IMG/VR virus record: IMGVR_UViG_3300022562_001814
Coordinates: 104,738-168,737 of that record
Source of the DNA: a virus
Length of the DNA stretch: 64,000 bases
Reading direction: 5' to 3' (one strand)
In this document: positions 38,370 through 45,819 of the stretch, in pieces
Layout: each line of letters starts with the position of its first letter
How positions within the stretch are numbered: position 1 is the first letter of the stretch
Notes under the pieces: generated by a model
The model's input: only the letters and a program-made list of their open reading frames with translations
Databases searched by the model: none
What the model was told of the DNA's origin: nothing
Translations under genes and position numbers: made by a program

Positions 38370-39758
38370 ATGACTTATCAAGAATTAGATTTAATAATAC
38401 TTAAACATATTTTATTTAATAAAAAAAATGCTTTAGAATTCATTCATGATTGTAATGAAAAAATTTTTGTTCCAGATATTTGGAGATTTGCTAAAATTAT
38501 TCTTGATTATGTTCGCATTTATAAAGAAATTCCCACCAGAAAAGTAATTAATGAAAGAAATAAAAAAAATGAAACTTTAATTAATTATATTAATCAGATT
38601 TGGGATGATTTAGATAAAATAAATATAGATGAAAAAGAATATAAACACGATTTAGAAAAAATTAAAAACAGGTTTGTAGAAAAATTAATTTATGATTTAA
38701 GAGAGCATTTAGTTGAAGAAGACGGTAGGGTTAACTTAACGAAAAGTATTAGTGAATTAAATTCTACAGTAAATCATATTAAAGGTATTAATCAAATTAA
38801 AGCCTATGAACAAAAAACTTTAAAAGAATCTTTGGAAGATTTTAAAAATAGATACGTGGCTAAGATGCATGATCCTAATTTAGGCGTCGGGCTTAAAACA
38901 GGATATGGGTTTCTTGATTTTGTTATGGGCGGACTCAGAAAACAAGAGCTTTTACTTATTGGTGCTGAAACGGGGATTGGTAAAAGCCTTTTAATGATGA
39001 ACATAGGTCTCAATATGTGGTTAGGAGAAAATGAATTAACTACTACAGAAGATTTTAAGCCAGGATGTGATATTTTATATTTTTCATTAGAAATGCCTCA
39101 TGCTGATATGTTAGAAAGAGTATTAGCTTGTATTGCTAAGGTACCACAAACCGCAATTCGTGATGCTACTTTAACTAAAGAACAAGCACAACAATTAAAA
39201 GAAGCCTTGCAATTTATTGATAAATATCCACACGATTTTACAATAGTAGACATTCCACGGGGAGCTACTATGGAAAGTATCGAATTAATATTTAATGATA
39301 TTGTGGCAACCAAAAATAAAAAACCACAAGTTATAATAATTGATTATTTAGCACTATTATCACATGATCAAAAGGACGTTGCCGATTGGTTACAATTAAA
39401 TTATTTAAGTGAAGCTTTTCACGAAATGATCAGAACACACGATGTTGCTGGCATAACAGCTACTCAATTAAATAGACCGGCAGCCAATAAAGGTGGTTCA
39501 GACCAAACCGGTCTTCATAGATTGAGCCGTTCAGCTTTGCAGGCAGCAAATTCTAATTTTGTACTCTTAATTGATAAACGTCCAAATGAACAAGAATTGC
39601 CAAATATGCAGTTACATTTAGTAAAATCAAGACGTACGCCACTTGTAAGTGGTACGATTTATAAACAGCTTTCCTGTTGCGCATTGCTTAATAGTCCTAC
39701 GGAAGAACATATGGAAAGTTGTGTTGATATATCTGAATCAGAAGTAGAAAATTTATAG
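38370..39758 (+). CDS. DnaB-like replicative helicase
   Basis: 462 residues. An N-terminal helical domain (about 1-160) is followed by the RecA-like DnaB core: TGYGFLDFVMGGLRKQELLLIGAE, Walker A GAETGIGKS at 198-206, FSLEMP near 237 with the conserved Glu, Walker B VIIIDYLALL at 321-330, then ATQLNRPA and KSRRTP. This matches DnaB/T4 gp41 helicases, which unwind DNA 5' to 3' ahead of the polymerase as a hexamer. The loader gene lies just upstream. GGAAG precedes the ATG. Length is typical. Confidence 0.9.
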   Translation: MTYQELDLIILKHILFNKKNALEFIHDCNEKIFVPDIWRFAKIILDYVRIYKEIPTRKVINERNKKNETLINYINQIWDDLDKINIDEKEYKHDLEKIKNRFVEKLIYDLREHLVEEDGRVNLTKSISELNSTVNHIKGINQIKAYEQKTLKESLEDFKNRYVAKMHDPNLGVGLKTGYGFLDFVMGGLRKQELLLIGAETGIGKSLLMMNIGLNMWLGENELTTTEDFKPGCDILYFSLEMPHADMLERVLACIAKVPQTAIRDATLTKEQAQQLKEALQFIDKYPHDFTIVDIPRGATMESIELIFNDIVATKNKKPQVIIIDYLALLSHDQKDVADWLQLNYLSEAFHEMIRTHDVAGITATQLNRPAANKGGSDQTGLHRLSRSALQAANSNFVLLIDKRPNEQELPNMQLHLVKSRRTPLVSGTIYKQLSCCALLNSPTEEHMESCVDISESEVENL

Positions 39759-39933
39759 AAGAAAAGGTTTTGAAAAATTAGCATAACTTATCCAAAACAA
39801 TAATGAGATAAAAGTGGTAGTAAATAAATATAGTGAAGTTTATGGTAATGGTTTTATAGTTTAATTAGATTGTGGCAATGAGGTTGCTTCTATCCTCAAG
39901 AATACCAAATAGATTATGTAATTAGAGCGGTAT
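39759..39933. other. Non-coding stretch after the DnaB-like gene
   Basis: 175 bases with stops in all frames of the + strand and no recognisable RNA gene. Short open pieces (for example around 39810-39850) could be debris of a lost gene, since the next gene is itself a deleted HNH relative. No strong promoter is seen. Confidence 0.4.
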
Positions 39934-40110
39934 ATGTCGGTTTTACAAGATAAACAATGTATTGATTGCAAAGAGATTAAAACTTTGAGTGATTTTGAAT
40001 TGCGTCAGGAATTTAGGGATTGTTGGGCGCTGTCTAATTTACGGCCTTATTCTGCAAAACAAAATCAACTTGACGGTGCAACAAAATTAAGACATAAAAA
40101 GGGAAAATAA
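39934..40110 (+). pseudogene. HNH endonuclease remnant with the nuclease core deleted
   Basis: 58-codon open frame. Residues 9-24 (CIDCKEIKTLSDFELR) match the N-terminal zinc-knuckle segment of the HNH protein at 43049 (CTKCNISKSLDYFTKR). They run straight into 'DCWALSNLRPYSAKQN', which matches the C-terminal end of that same protein. The linker and the DHIIP part of the active site are missing, as expected from an internal deletion. The frame is intact and ends in a TAATG overlap with the next gene, so a small zinc-knuckle peptide might still be made, but nuclease activity is not expected. Confidence 0.75.
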
Positions 40111-40418
40111 TGCCATCATATGAGTATTTGTGTGAAGTTGTAAATGAAGAATTTGAGGCGGAACACTCAATTAAAATTGTTTTAGATGAATGTTTGCTTT
40201 GCAAAACGGCAGGTCGCTCCCCACATGTGCCTAAACGTTTGATCTCGGGCGGTTCGGGTAAAGGGATCGTAGAGAAATCTTTTAATGAAATGAAAGAATC
40301 ATTCGCTAGCGATGTAGCAAAAATGAGAAAAGATGTCCTTGGTTCGGAAAAAAAATTGGCGAACGTCATAGGAGAGTCCAAATATCATAATAACGAATTA
40401 TCTAGAACAAGAAGATGA
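40110..40418 (+). CDS. FmdB-like small zinc-ribbon protein
   Basis: 102 residues. It begins MPSYEYLCEVVNEEFEAEHS, the typical start of FmdB-type zinc ribbons, with a CLLC pair near residue 29 and KRLISGGSG marking the end of the family domain. The second cysteine of the first pair is missing, so zinc binding may be impaired. The C-terminal half is a charged helix. A smaller relative lies at 40960-41148. FmdB-like proteins are common in phages and bacteria; their role is unclear. Confidence 0.7.
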   Translation: MPSYEYLCEVVNEEFEAEHSIKIVLDECLLCKTAGRSPHVPKRLISGGSGKGIVEKSFNEMKESFASDVAKMRKDVLGSEKKLANVIGESKYHNNELSRTRR

Positions 40419-40427
40419 GAGGAAGAT

Positions 40428-40655
40428 ATGTCAAATCAAAATTCACAAGATCAACTTATTAATTTTGCCGTGAAAGAATTACATAAAGTGCTTAATGATC
40501 TTAAGCAAGGTAAAGAGCCAAACATGTCTCCTGCCATCCAAAAACTTTCTTTAGAATTAGAAACAGCAAAAGAAAAAAAAGCAAAAATGTCCGAATCAGA
40601 AATTAAAGAATGGGCGGAACGTATTGTTAAAGAAGTTTCTAATTTAGGAGAATAA
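40428..40655 (+). CDS. Small helical protein of unknown function
   Basis: 75 residues, polar, Lys/Glu/Gln-rich and predicted to be almost entirely helical. A strong GAGGAAG ribosome site lies 9 bases downstream of the previous stop. No motif recognised. Confidence 0.55.
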   Translation: MSNQNSQDQLINFAVKELHKVLNDLKQGKEPNMSPAIQKLSLELETAKEKKAKMSESEIKEWAERIVKEVSNLGE

Positions 40656-40656
40656 A

Positions 40657-40776
40657 ATGAATATTAATTTATCTGAAAATATTATTTTATTATTAAATAA
40701 TATTAAACATAAAACAATTCATTCTAAACAAAAAGATTTATGTAATATAAAAGTATGTCAAGTATGGATATTTTAA
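40657..40776 (+). CDS. Possible 39-residue small protein
   Basis: Open frame of 39 codons starting one base after the previous stop, with GGAG upstream (40648-40651). The peptide has a hydrophobic Ile/Leu stretch followed by a Lys/Cys-rich part (CNIKVC). It overlaps the start of the TGA-broken gene in another frame, so it may not be real. Function unknown. Confidence 0.35.
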   Translation: MNINLSENIILLLNNIKHKTIHSKQKDLCNIKVCQVWIF

Positions 40777-40949
40777 AAAATGGAATTAATATTACTGATT
40801 CACCTTACGAATTAGCCGGATGATTAGCATCAAGAAAATGGGAACATTTATATTTTGATGAAAACAGTCAAAGTTGGGTAGTTATACCTTTGGGTAGTTA
40901 TACTATTACGAAAATAACAGAAGAACAGGTCAATGAATTATTAAAATAA
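40755..40949 (+). pseudogene. Small gene interrupted by an in-frame TGA
   Basis: The frame from ATG 40755 to TAA 40947-40949 is 64 sense codons long apart from a TGA at 40821-40823 (codon 23), inside '...SPYELAG-stop-LASRKWEHLYF...'. The downstream part has coding-like composition and the same 'I-T-x-E-Q-x-x-E-L' ending as small proteins elsewhere in the window (for example 48677-48850). TGG (Trp) would restore the frame by one base. TGA is used as a normal stop elsewhere in this genome, so a nonsense mutation or an assembly error are the likely explanations. Confidence 0.5.
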
Positions 40950-40959
40950 GAGATATAAA

Positions 40960-41148
40960 ATGCCACTATACGAATATATGTGTCCAAAACATAATGAATT
41001 TGAAGTTCAACAATCTATTAAAGACGACCCTCTAGAATTTTGTCCTCAATGTAAAGAAGAAGGAGCAGACACTCCAGTTAAAAAATTAATTTCACAATCT
41101 TCTTTCGTCTTAATGGGTGGCGGTTGGGCTGCTGATAATTATAAATGA
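40960..41148 (+). CDS. FmdB-like zinc-ribbon protein (short form)
   Basis: 62 residues. MPLYEYMCPKHNEFEVQQSI starts the family motif with C-x-x-H in place of the first CxxC, and CPQC follows near residue 28. PVKKLIS leads to a Gly-rich end (MGGGWAADNYK). The metal-binding set is therefore C-H-C-C. It ends in an ATGA overlap with the next small gene. Related to the 102-residue protein at 40110. Confidence 0.75.
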   Translation: MPLYEYMCPKHNEFEVQQSIKDDPLEFCPQCKEEGADTPVKKLISQSSFVLMGGGWAADNYK

Positions 41149-41303
41149 TAGACCCTAATAAATCAGATAAAACAAAAAAAATGCAACAAATTATTAAGTT
41201 GCTTAAATTTTTGTTAACTCTAGATGATATGGAGATCATTAAAAATACTTTAGAATCTGTAATTGAAATTTTAGAAGAAGAAAATAATAATAACGAATCA
41301 TAG
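41145..41303 (+). CDS. Small unknown protein
   Basis: 52 residues, starting in an ATGA overlap with the FmdB-like gene. It has a helical Lys/Leu/Ile-rich middle and an acidic Glu/Asn-rich C-terminus. No motif recognised. The overlap and continuous coding composition support it as real. Confidence 0.55.
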   Translation: MIDPNKSDKTKKMQQIIKLLKFLLTLDDMEIIKNTLESVIEILEEENNNNES

Positions 41304-41373
41304 CAATAGTGAAGCATATTTTTACTACAAAAGAAATATTAAGTTGTGCCGTTTAAAAATAAAGGGTTAACGC

Positions 41374-42000
41374 ATGAGTATCGATGAAGCTCAAGATTTG
41401 ATGAAACAATTAATTAAATATCGTGAAAAGGCAAATAAAACAAAAGCATCAAAAGATGTTCGTAGTTTTAAAAATCATGAACGTCTTTGTATTGAAAAAT
41501 TTAAATATTTAGTAATGGGTAAAGTGGCTAAATATAGAAATTTTAGTAATTATGAGGACTTAGTGCAAGATGGTTTAGAAGCTTTAACGAAAGCAATGAG
41601 AAATTATAATCCAGAAAAAGGTATTTTTTTCTGGTGGGCTCATAAATATATTGATACTTGTATAGCGCGTCGCGCTAATTTACATACAACTATTAGGTTT
41701 CCTTTAAAATATGCTAAAAAAGTTGCCCCTCATAGAGAATCCGTTTTACCCGTATTAATTGATCAGTTATCCGGACCTCATGATATTTTAGAACGAAATG
41801 AAGCATTGAGAGCGGTTAATAAGAATTTTTCTAATTTATCCACAAATCAAAAGAAAGTTGTTCAGATGCTATTTGGTATAGATAATGAACAACCACAATC
41901 TATTTCAAAAGTTTGTCAACGTTTACGTATTTCTAGGCCGACTTGTGTGAAATTATTAGATCAAGTTTTTACTATTTTAAGAAAAAACGTTCAGTTGTAA
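41374..42000 (+). CDS. Sigma-70-family factor (gp55-like)
   Basis: 208 residues. Region 2 is visible at about residues 56-100: NYEDLVQDGLEALTKAMRNY, then NPEKG, FFWWAHKYI and a basic segment, which is the core-binding and -10-recognition block. Region 4-like helices with a helix-turn-helix (SISKVCQRLRISRPTCVKLL) are at about 176-195. Region 1.1 and most of region 3 are absent, as in short phage sigma factors such as T4 gp55. It should bind host RNA polymerase and direct a class of phage promoters. AAAGGG lies upstream of the ATG. A TATAAATA box at 52804 is a possible target. Confidence 0.8.
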   Translation: MSIDEAQDLMKQLIKYREKANKTKASKDVRSFKNHERLCIEKFKYLVMGKVAKYRNFSNYEDLVQDGLEALTKAMRNYNPEKGIFFWWAHKYIDTCIARRANLHTTIRFPLKYAKKVAPHRESVLPVLIDQLSGPHDILERNEALRAVNKNFSNLSTNQKKVVQMLFGIDNEQPQSISKVCQRLRISRPTCVKLLDQVFTILRKNVQL

Positions 42001-42029
42001 ATTGAATTGAAACTAAATAAATTGTTACA

Positions 42030-42061
42030 CACTTTATAAATTAAAGTGACAGGATTTTTTT
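42030..42061 (+). terminator. Hairpin with trailing T-run before nrdB
   Basis: CACTTTA (42030-42036) and TAAAGTG (42042-42048) form a perfect 7-base stem with loop TAAAT. A run of seven T follows at 42055-42061 after a six-base gap. It could terminate sigma-gene transcripts, though the stem is AT-rich. The loop region also reads TATAAAT, so a promoter role is possible. Confidence 0.45.
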
Positions 42062-42086
42062 ACCCAAATTATCGATAAGAGAGACT

Positions 42087-43052
42087 ATGCCTTTATTAAC
42101 ACCGCGTCCTACATATGCCCCTTTTGAATATGAGCAAGCATACAAATATTGGGAATTGCAACAACAATCACACTGGTTACCAAGTGAGGTAAGCATGTCA
42201 TCCGATATTAATGATTGGAAAATGAATTTAACTGACACAGAGCGAAATTTAATCGGTCATATTTTAAAAGGATTTACTCAATCAGAGGTATTTATTCAAG
42301 AGTATTGGGGGCAAATGATTGGAAAATGGTTCAAAAAACCTGAAATACAAATGATGGCAGCCACATTTTCGGCATTTGAAAGCATACATGCCGTTGCTTA
42401 TGCATTATTAAATCAATCACTTGGGTTGGAAGATTTTGATGCTTTTTTGCACGAACCAAGCGCTAAAGCAAAGATTGATCGTTTAATTAATACCAAAGGC
42501 AAAACCAAAGAAGATATAGCTCGCAGTTTGGCTGTATTTTCTGCATTTAATGAAGGCGTTAATTTATTCAGTAGTTTTGCCGTTCTGCTAAATTTTTCCA
42601 GATTTAATAAACTTAAAGGAATTAGTCAAATTATTGCTTGGAGCATTCGTGATGAAAGCCTTCATTCAGAGGCTGGGTGTTGGTTATTTAAGACTTTAAT
42701 TTCAGAATATCCCGATATCTGGACAGATGAATTAAAAAAAGATATTTATGATGCTGCTCGGATTACAATAGAATTAGAAGATGCATTTATTTCTAAAGCC
42801 TTTTCTTTTGGAGAAATAGAAGGAATAACAGAAGCAGAATTGAAAAATTTTATTAGATTTAGAGCTAACACCAAATTAGAAGATTTAGGATTAAAAAAGA
42901 ATTGGAAAAATATAGACAAACAATTATTAGATAAAATGGGTTGGTTTGATGTTTTATCAAGCGGGGTGGCAATGCAAGATTTTTTTGCCGGAAGAGTAGC
43001 GGATTATTCTAAAGGAACAATTGATTTTAGTATGATTTGGGATGATAAATGA
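42087..43052 (+). CDS. nrdB: Ribonucleotide reductase class Ia small subunit
   Basis: 321 residues. The diiron ligands are all visible: Glu67 (FTQSEVF), Glu98 and His101 (FESIHAVAY), Glu156 (FNEGVNL), Glu190 and His193 (RDESLHSE). The radical tyrosine is present as Tyr105 at the position expected four residues after the histidine. With NrdA it makes deoxynucleotides from ribonucleotides for phage DNA synthesis. The gene ends in an ATGA overlap with an inserted HNH gene, and nrdA follows. The usual order is A then B; here the small subunit comes first. Confidence 0.93.
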   Translation: MPLLTPRPTYAPFEYEQAYKYWELQQQSHWLPSEVSMSSDINDWKMNLTDTERNLIGHILKGFTQSEVFIQEYWGQMIGKWFKKPEIQMMAATFSAFESIHAVAYALLNQSLGLEDFDAFLHEPSAKAKIDRLINTKGKTKEDIARSLAVFSAFNEGVNLFSSFAVLLNFSRFNKLKGISQIIAWSIRDESLHSEAGCWLFKTLISEYPDIWTDELKKDIYDAARITIELEDAFISKAFSFGEIEGITEAELKNFIRFRANTKLEDLGLKKNWKNIDKQLLDKMGWFDVLSSGVAMQDFFAGRVADYSKGTIDFSMIWDDK

Positions 43053-43741
43053 AGAAATGCACAAAATGCAATATATCTAAATCATTGGATTATTTTACAA
43101 AAAGGAAATCCAACAAAGACGGTTTAATGTATATATGTAAAGATTGTAGAAGATTTCAACGACAACAGCTTAGGCTTAAAAATATAGAGGCGTGTAGAGA
43201 AAAAGATAAAGAATATTATCAAAAGAATAAAGAAAAAATAAAATTAGAAAAAAAACAATATAGGGAAGAAAATAAAGAAAAATTACGCACAAATCGAAAA
43301 TCAGAAGAAAATCGAAAAAAAAGAAGAATTAAAAAGAAAATAATGAAAGAAAATAATCCTCTTTTTAAATTAAGGGATAGAATTTCTAACGCCATATATC
43401 AAGCTTTAAAAATAAAAAACGGACACAAAAATAAGAAATCTATTTTAAAATTTTTACCATATACTATTCAAGAGTTAAAGTATCATTTGGAATTTCAATT
43501 TGAACCTTGGATGAATTGGAATAATCACGGCATATATGATAATTTAAATTGGGACGATAATAATCCATTAACGTGGAAATGGCAAATTGATCATATCATC
43601 CCGCACTCAACATTTAAATATGTATCAATGGAAAGTGATGATTTTAAAAAATGCTGGGCATTAGAAAATTTAAGACCATATTCTGCTAAACAGAATATTA
43701 TGGATGGTGTAAGTAGAATAAGACATGTGGGTGATTTATGA
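43049..43741 (+). CDS. HNH homing-type endonuclease inserted between nrdB and nrdA
   Basis: 230 residues. N-terminal zinc knuckle CTKCNISKSLDYF...CKDC at about 4-28, a Lys/Glu-rich linker at about 50-100, then the nuclease core: DHIIPHS from Asp181-His182 and CWALENLRPYSAKQN near 205-219. It is a clear paralogue of the 214-933 gene and the source family of the remnant at 39934. It overlaps nrdB and nrdA by 4 bases each, so it sits between the two RNR genes without a gap. RNR genes are favoured insertion sites for homing endonucleases in many phages. Confidence 0.9.
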   Translation: MKKCTKCNISKSLDYFTKRKSNKDGLMYICKDCRRFQRQQLRLKNIEACREKDKEYYQKNKEKIKLEKKQYREENKEKLRTNRKSEENRKKRRIKKKIMKENNPLFKLRDRISNAIYQALKIKNGHKNKKSILKFLPYTIQELKYHLEFQFEPWMNWNNHGIYDNLNWDDNNPLTWKWQIDHIIPHSTFKYVSMESDDFKKCWALENLRPYSAKQNIMDGVSRIRHVGDL

Positions 43742-45435
43742 AAAATTTTAAAGAATTAAAAGAGGCTTTAGAAATTCCAAAATGGATGGATGAAAATGGG
43801 TTTAAGACATTATCTAACGGGTATTTGTTAGAAAATGAAACCCCAAAAGAGATGTATAAAAGAGTATCAAAAGCATGCGCATCATATTATACAGATGCTG
43901 GTAAATGGGAAGAAAAATTTTTCAATGTTTTATGGAATAATTGGGTCGGGGTCGCTTCACCCATATTATCCAATATGGGCACAAAACGTGGTTTACCAAT
44001 TTCATGCAACTCAATTCATATTGCTGATAGTATTGATAATATTTTTATAAAAAATCATGAATTGGCCATGCTATCTAAACATGGCGCTGGTGTTGGGATA
44101 TATATCGGAGATATTCGTGCAAGGGGGGCCAATATTAATGGTAATGGTTTTTCTGATGGTGTTATAGGTTGGTGTAAAAATTATGATAGTACAATTGTTA
44201 GTGTATCTCAGGGTTCAACTAGACGCGGCGCAGCAGCTGTTTATCTACCAATAGATCATGGTGATATAGATGAATTTTTAAATTTACGTAGACCAACTGG
44301 TGATCTTAATAGGCGTTGTCAAAATCTTAACCATGGTGTATGCATTGATGATGGTTGGATGAAAGCAATGTTGTCCGGAGATAAGGAAAAAAGACAACGC
44401 TGGCAATCTTTACTTTTGAATCGTATTGAAACGGGAGAGCCTTATATATTTTTTACTGATAATGTTAATAATCAAAATCCAGAATGTTATATATCAAATA
44501 AGTTAGATGTAAAAACCTCTAATATTTGTACTGAAATATTTTTATATACTGACCCAGAGCATTCTTTTGTTTGTTGTTTATCATCATTAAATTTAACAAA
44601 ATGGGATGAATGGAAAGATACTGATACTGTTGAAGTAATAACGCGATTTTTAGACGCCGTTATACAAGAATATATAGTTAAATCAGAGGGAATCCCGGGA
44701 TTAGAGTGCTCACGTCGTTCTGCTATTAAGGGTCGAGCAATTGGTATTGGTGTTTTAGGTTGGCACACACTATTGCAACAAAATATGATACCTTTTGATA
44801 GCTTTGAAGCTATGCGGCTTAATAATGAAATATTTAAAACTATAAGAGAAAGGGCAGAAAAAGAAACAGCTATTCTTGCAAAAGAATTGGGTGAGCCAGA
44901 ATGGTGCAAGGGGCACAATAGACGCAATAGTCATTTACTAGCTGTGGCCCCTACGGTTTCTAATTCACTTATTTCTGGTGGATATAGCCCTGGTATTGAA
45001 CCTATTGCGGCTAATATTTATTCACAAAAATCCGCCAAAGGCACTTTTATTAGAAAAAATCCAACTCTCGAACAACTATTAGAAAAAAAAGAAAAGAATA
45101 CAATCGAAGTTTGGAAATCAATCAATGAAAAAACCGGTAGTGTTCAGCATCTTAATTTTCTAACTAAAGAAGAAAAAGAAGTATTTCTTACCGCTCGGGA
45201 AATAAATCAACACGCAATTATAAAGCAAGCCGCCCAGCGTCAACGTTGGATTGATCAGGGGCAATCCGTTAATCTATTTTTTGCTTCCAATTCTGATCCT
45301 AAATACATACACGAAGTGCATATTGCAGCCTGGGAAAGCGGATTAAAAACATTATATTATTGTAGATCCGAAGGTGTTATCAGGGGCGATTTAGCATCAC
45401 GTTCCAAAGAAGAGTGTAGCGCTTGTGAAGGATAA
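43738..45435 (+). CDS. nrdA: Ribonucleotide reductase class Ia large subunit
   Basis: 565 residues. The key residues are visible: redox Cys90 in ISCNSIH, the catalytic block NICTE at 262-266 (Asn262, Cys264, Glu266), a second redox Cys in FVCCLSS, the radical-transfer Tyr540-Tyr541 in LYYC, and the C-terminal CxxC shuttle (Cys560, Cys563) in CSACEG. It is shorter than E. coli NrdA (about 760) and starts without an ATP-cone, so allosteric activity control through that domain is absent. It begins in an ATGA overlap with the HNH gene. Confidence 0.93.
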   Translation: MKNFKELKEALEIPKWMDENGFKTLSNGYLLENETPKEMYKRVSKACASYYTDAGKWEEKFFNVLWNNWVGVASPILSNMGTKRGLPISCNSIHIADSIDNIFIKNHELAMLSKHGAGVGIYIGDIRARGANINGNGFSDGVIGWCKNYDSTIVSVSQGSTRRGAAAVYLPIDHGDIDEFLNLRRPTGDLNRRCQNLNHGVCIDDGWMKAMLSGDKEKRQRWQSLLLNRIETGEPYIFFTDNVNNQNPECYISNKLDVKTSNICTEIFLYTDPEHSFVCCLSSLNLTKWDEWKDTDTVEVITRFLDAVIQEYIVKSEGIPGLECSRRSAIKGRAIGIGVLGWHTLLQQNMIPFDSFEAMRLNNEIFKTIRERAEKETAILAKELGEPEWCKGHNRRNSHLLAVAPTVSNSLISGGYSPGIEPIAANIYSQKSAKGTFIRKNPTLEQLLEKKEKNTIEVWKSINEKTGSVQHLNFLTKEEKEVFLTAREINQHAIIKQAAQRQRWIDQGQSVNLFFASNSDPKYIHEVHIAAWESGLKTLYYCRSEGVIRGDLASRSKEECSACEG

Positions 45436-45459
45436 TTTCATATTTTTGCATTTTAGGGT

Positions 45460-45819
45460 ATGGAATATACAATTTTGCTAGATAAAAACGCTAAAATTAG
45501 AGAAATTGAAGCGGAAGAACAGACTAGATTTGTAGTTTCAATAATAGAGGCTTTAGAAATTCCATTCGAATGGGATTCTAATCAAACATTTACAATATTA
45601 GATAAAGTTAGATTGAGAAAACTTTTAAATCAATATAATATATCGGTTATAGATGATATGGAGGGAGGTTTAAAAATATTTTTAGAACGTGAGCTAATTG
45701 CTGAATGGAAAAAACCATTTTATGTTCTCAGAGAGGATCCATCCCAAATAGATCCTAAAAAAAAGTTGTATATTGAAATGAAATGTTCATTTTCAAGTAT
45801 GTTTGAAAATGAAACTTAA
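45460..45819 (+). CDS. Unknown protein upstream of the PhoH-like gene
   Basis: 119 residues, acidic, alpha/beta, no motif recognised. AGGG precedes the ATG, and the 3' end overlaps the PhoH-like gene by 17 bases. Its place in the RNR-PhoH block is the only hint about its job. Confidence 0.6.
   Translation: MEYTILLDKNAKIREIEAEEQTRFVVSIIEALEIPFEWDSNQTFTILDKVRLRKLLNQYNISVIDDMEGGLKIFLERELIAEWKKPFYVLREDPSQIDPKKKLYIEMKCSFSSMFENET

Noticed and set aside
39759-39933. tRNA or other structured RNA in the gap after the DnaB-like gene
   Set aside because: No cloverleaf arms or conserved T-loop sequence were found, and local stems are short.
40821-40823. TGA read as tryptophan (alternative genetic code)
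   Set aside because: Many clear genes here end in TGA, including nrdB and the ATGA overlaps, so TGA is a normal stop.
44487-44927. 146-codon minus-strand frame opposite nrdA
   Set aside because: It lies entirely inside a gene with all catalytic residues in place; a second gene there is unlikely.
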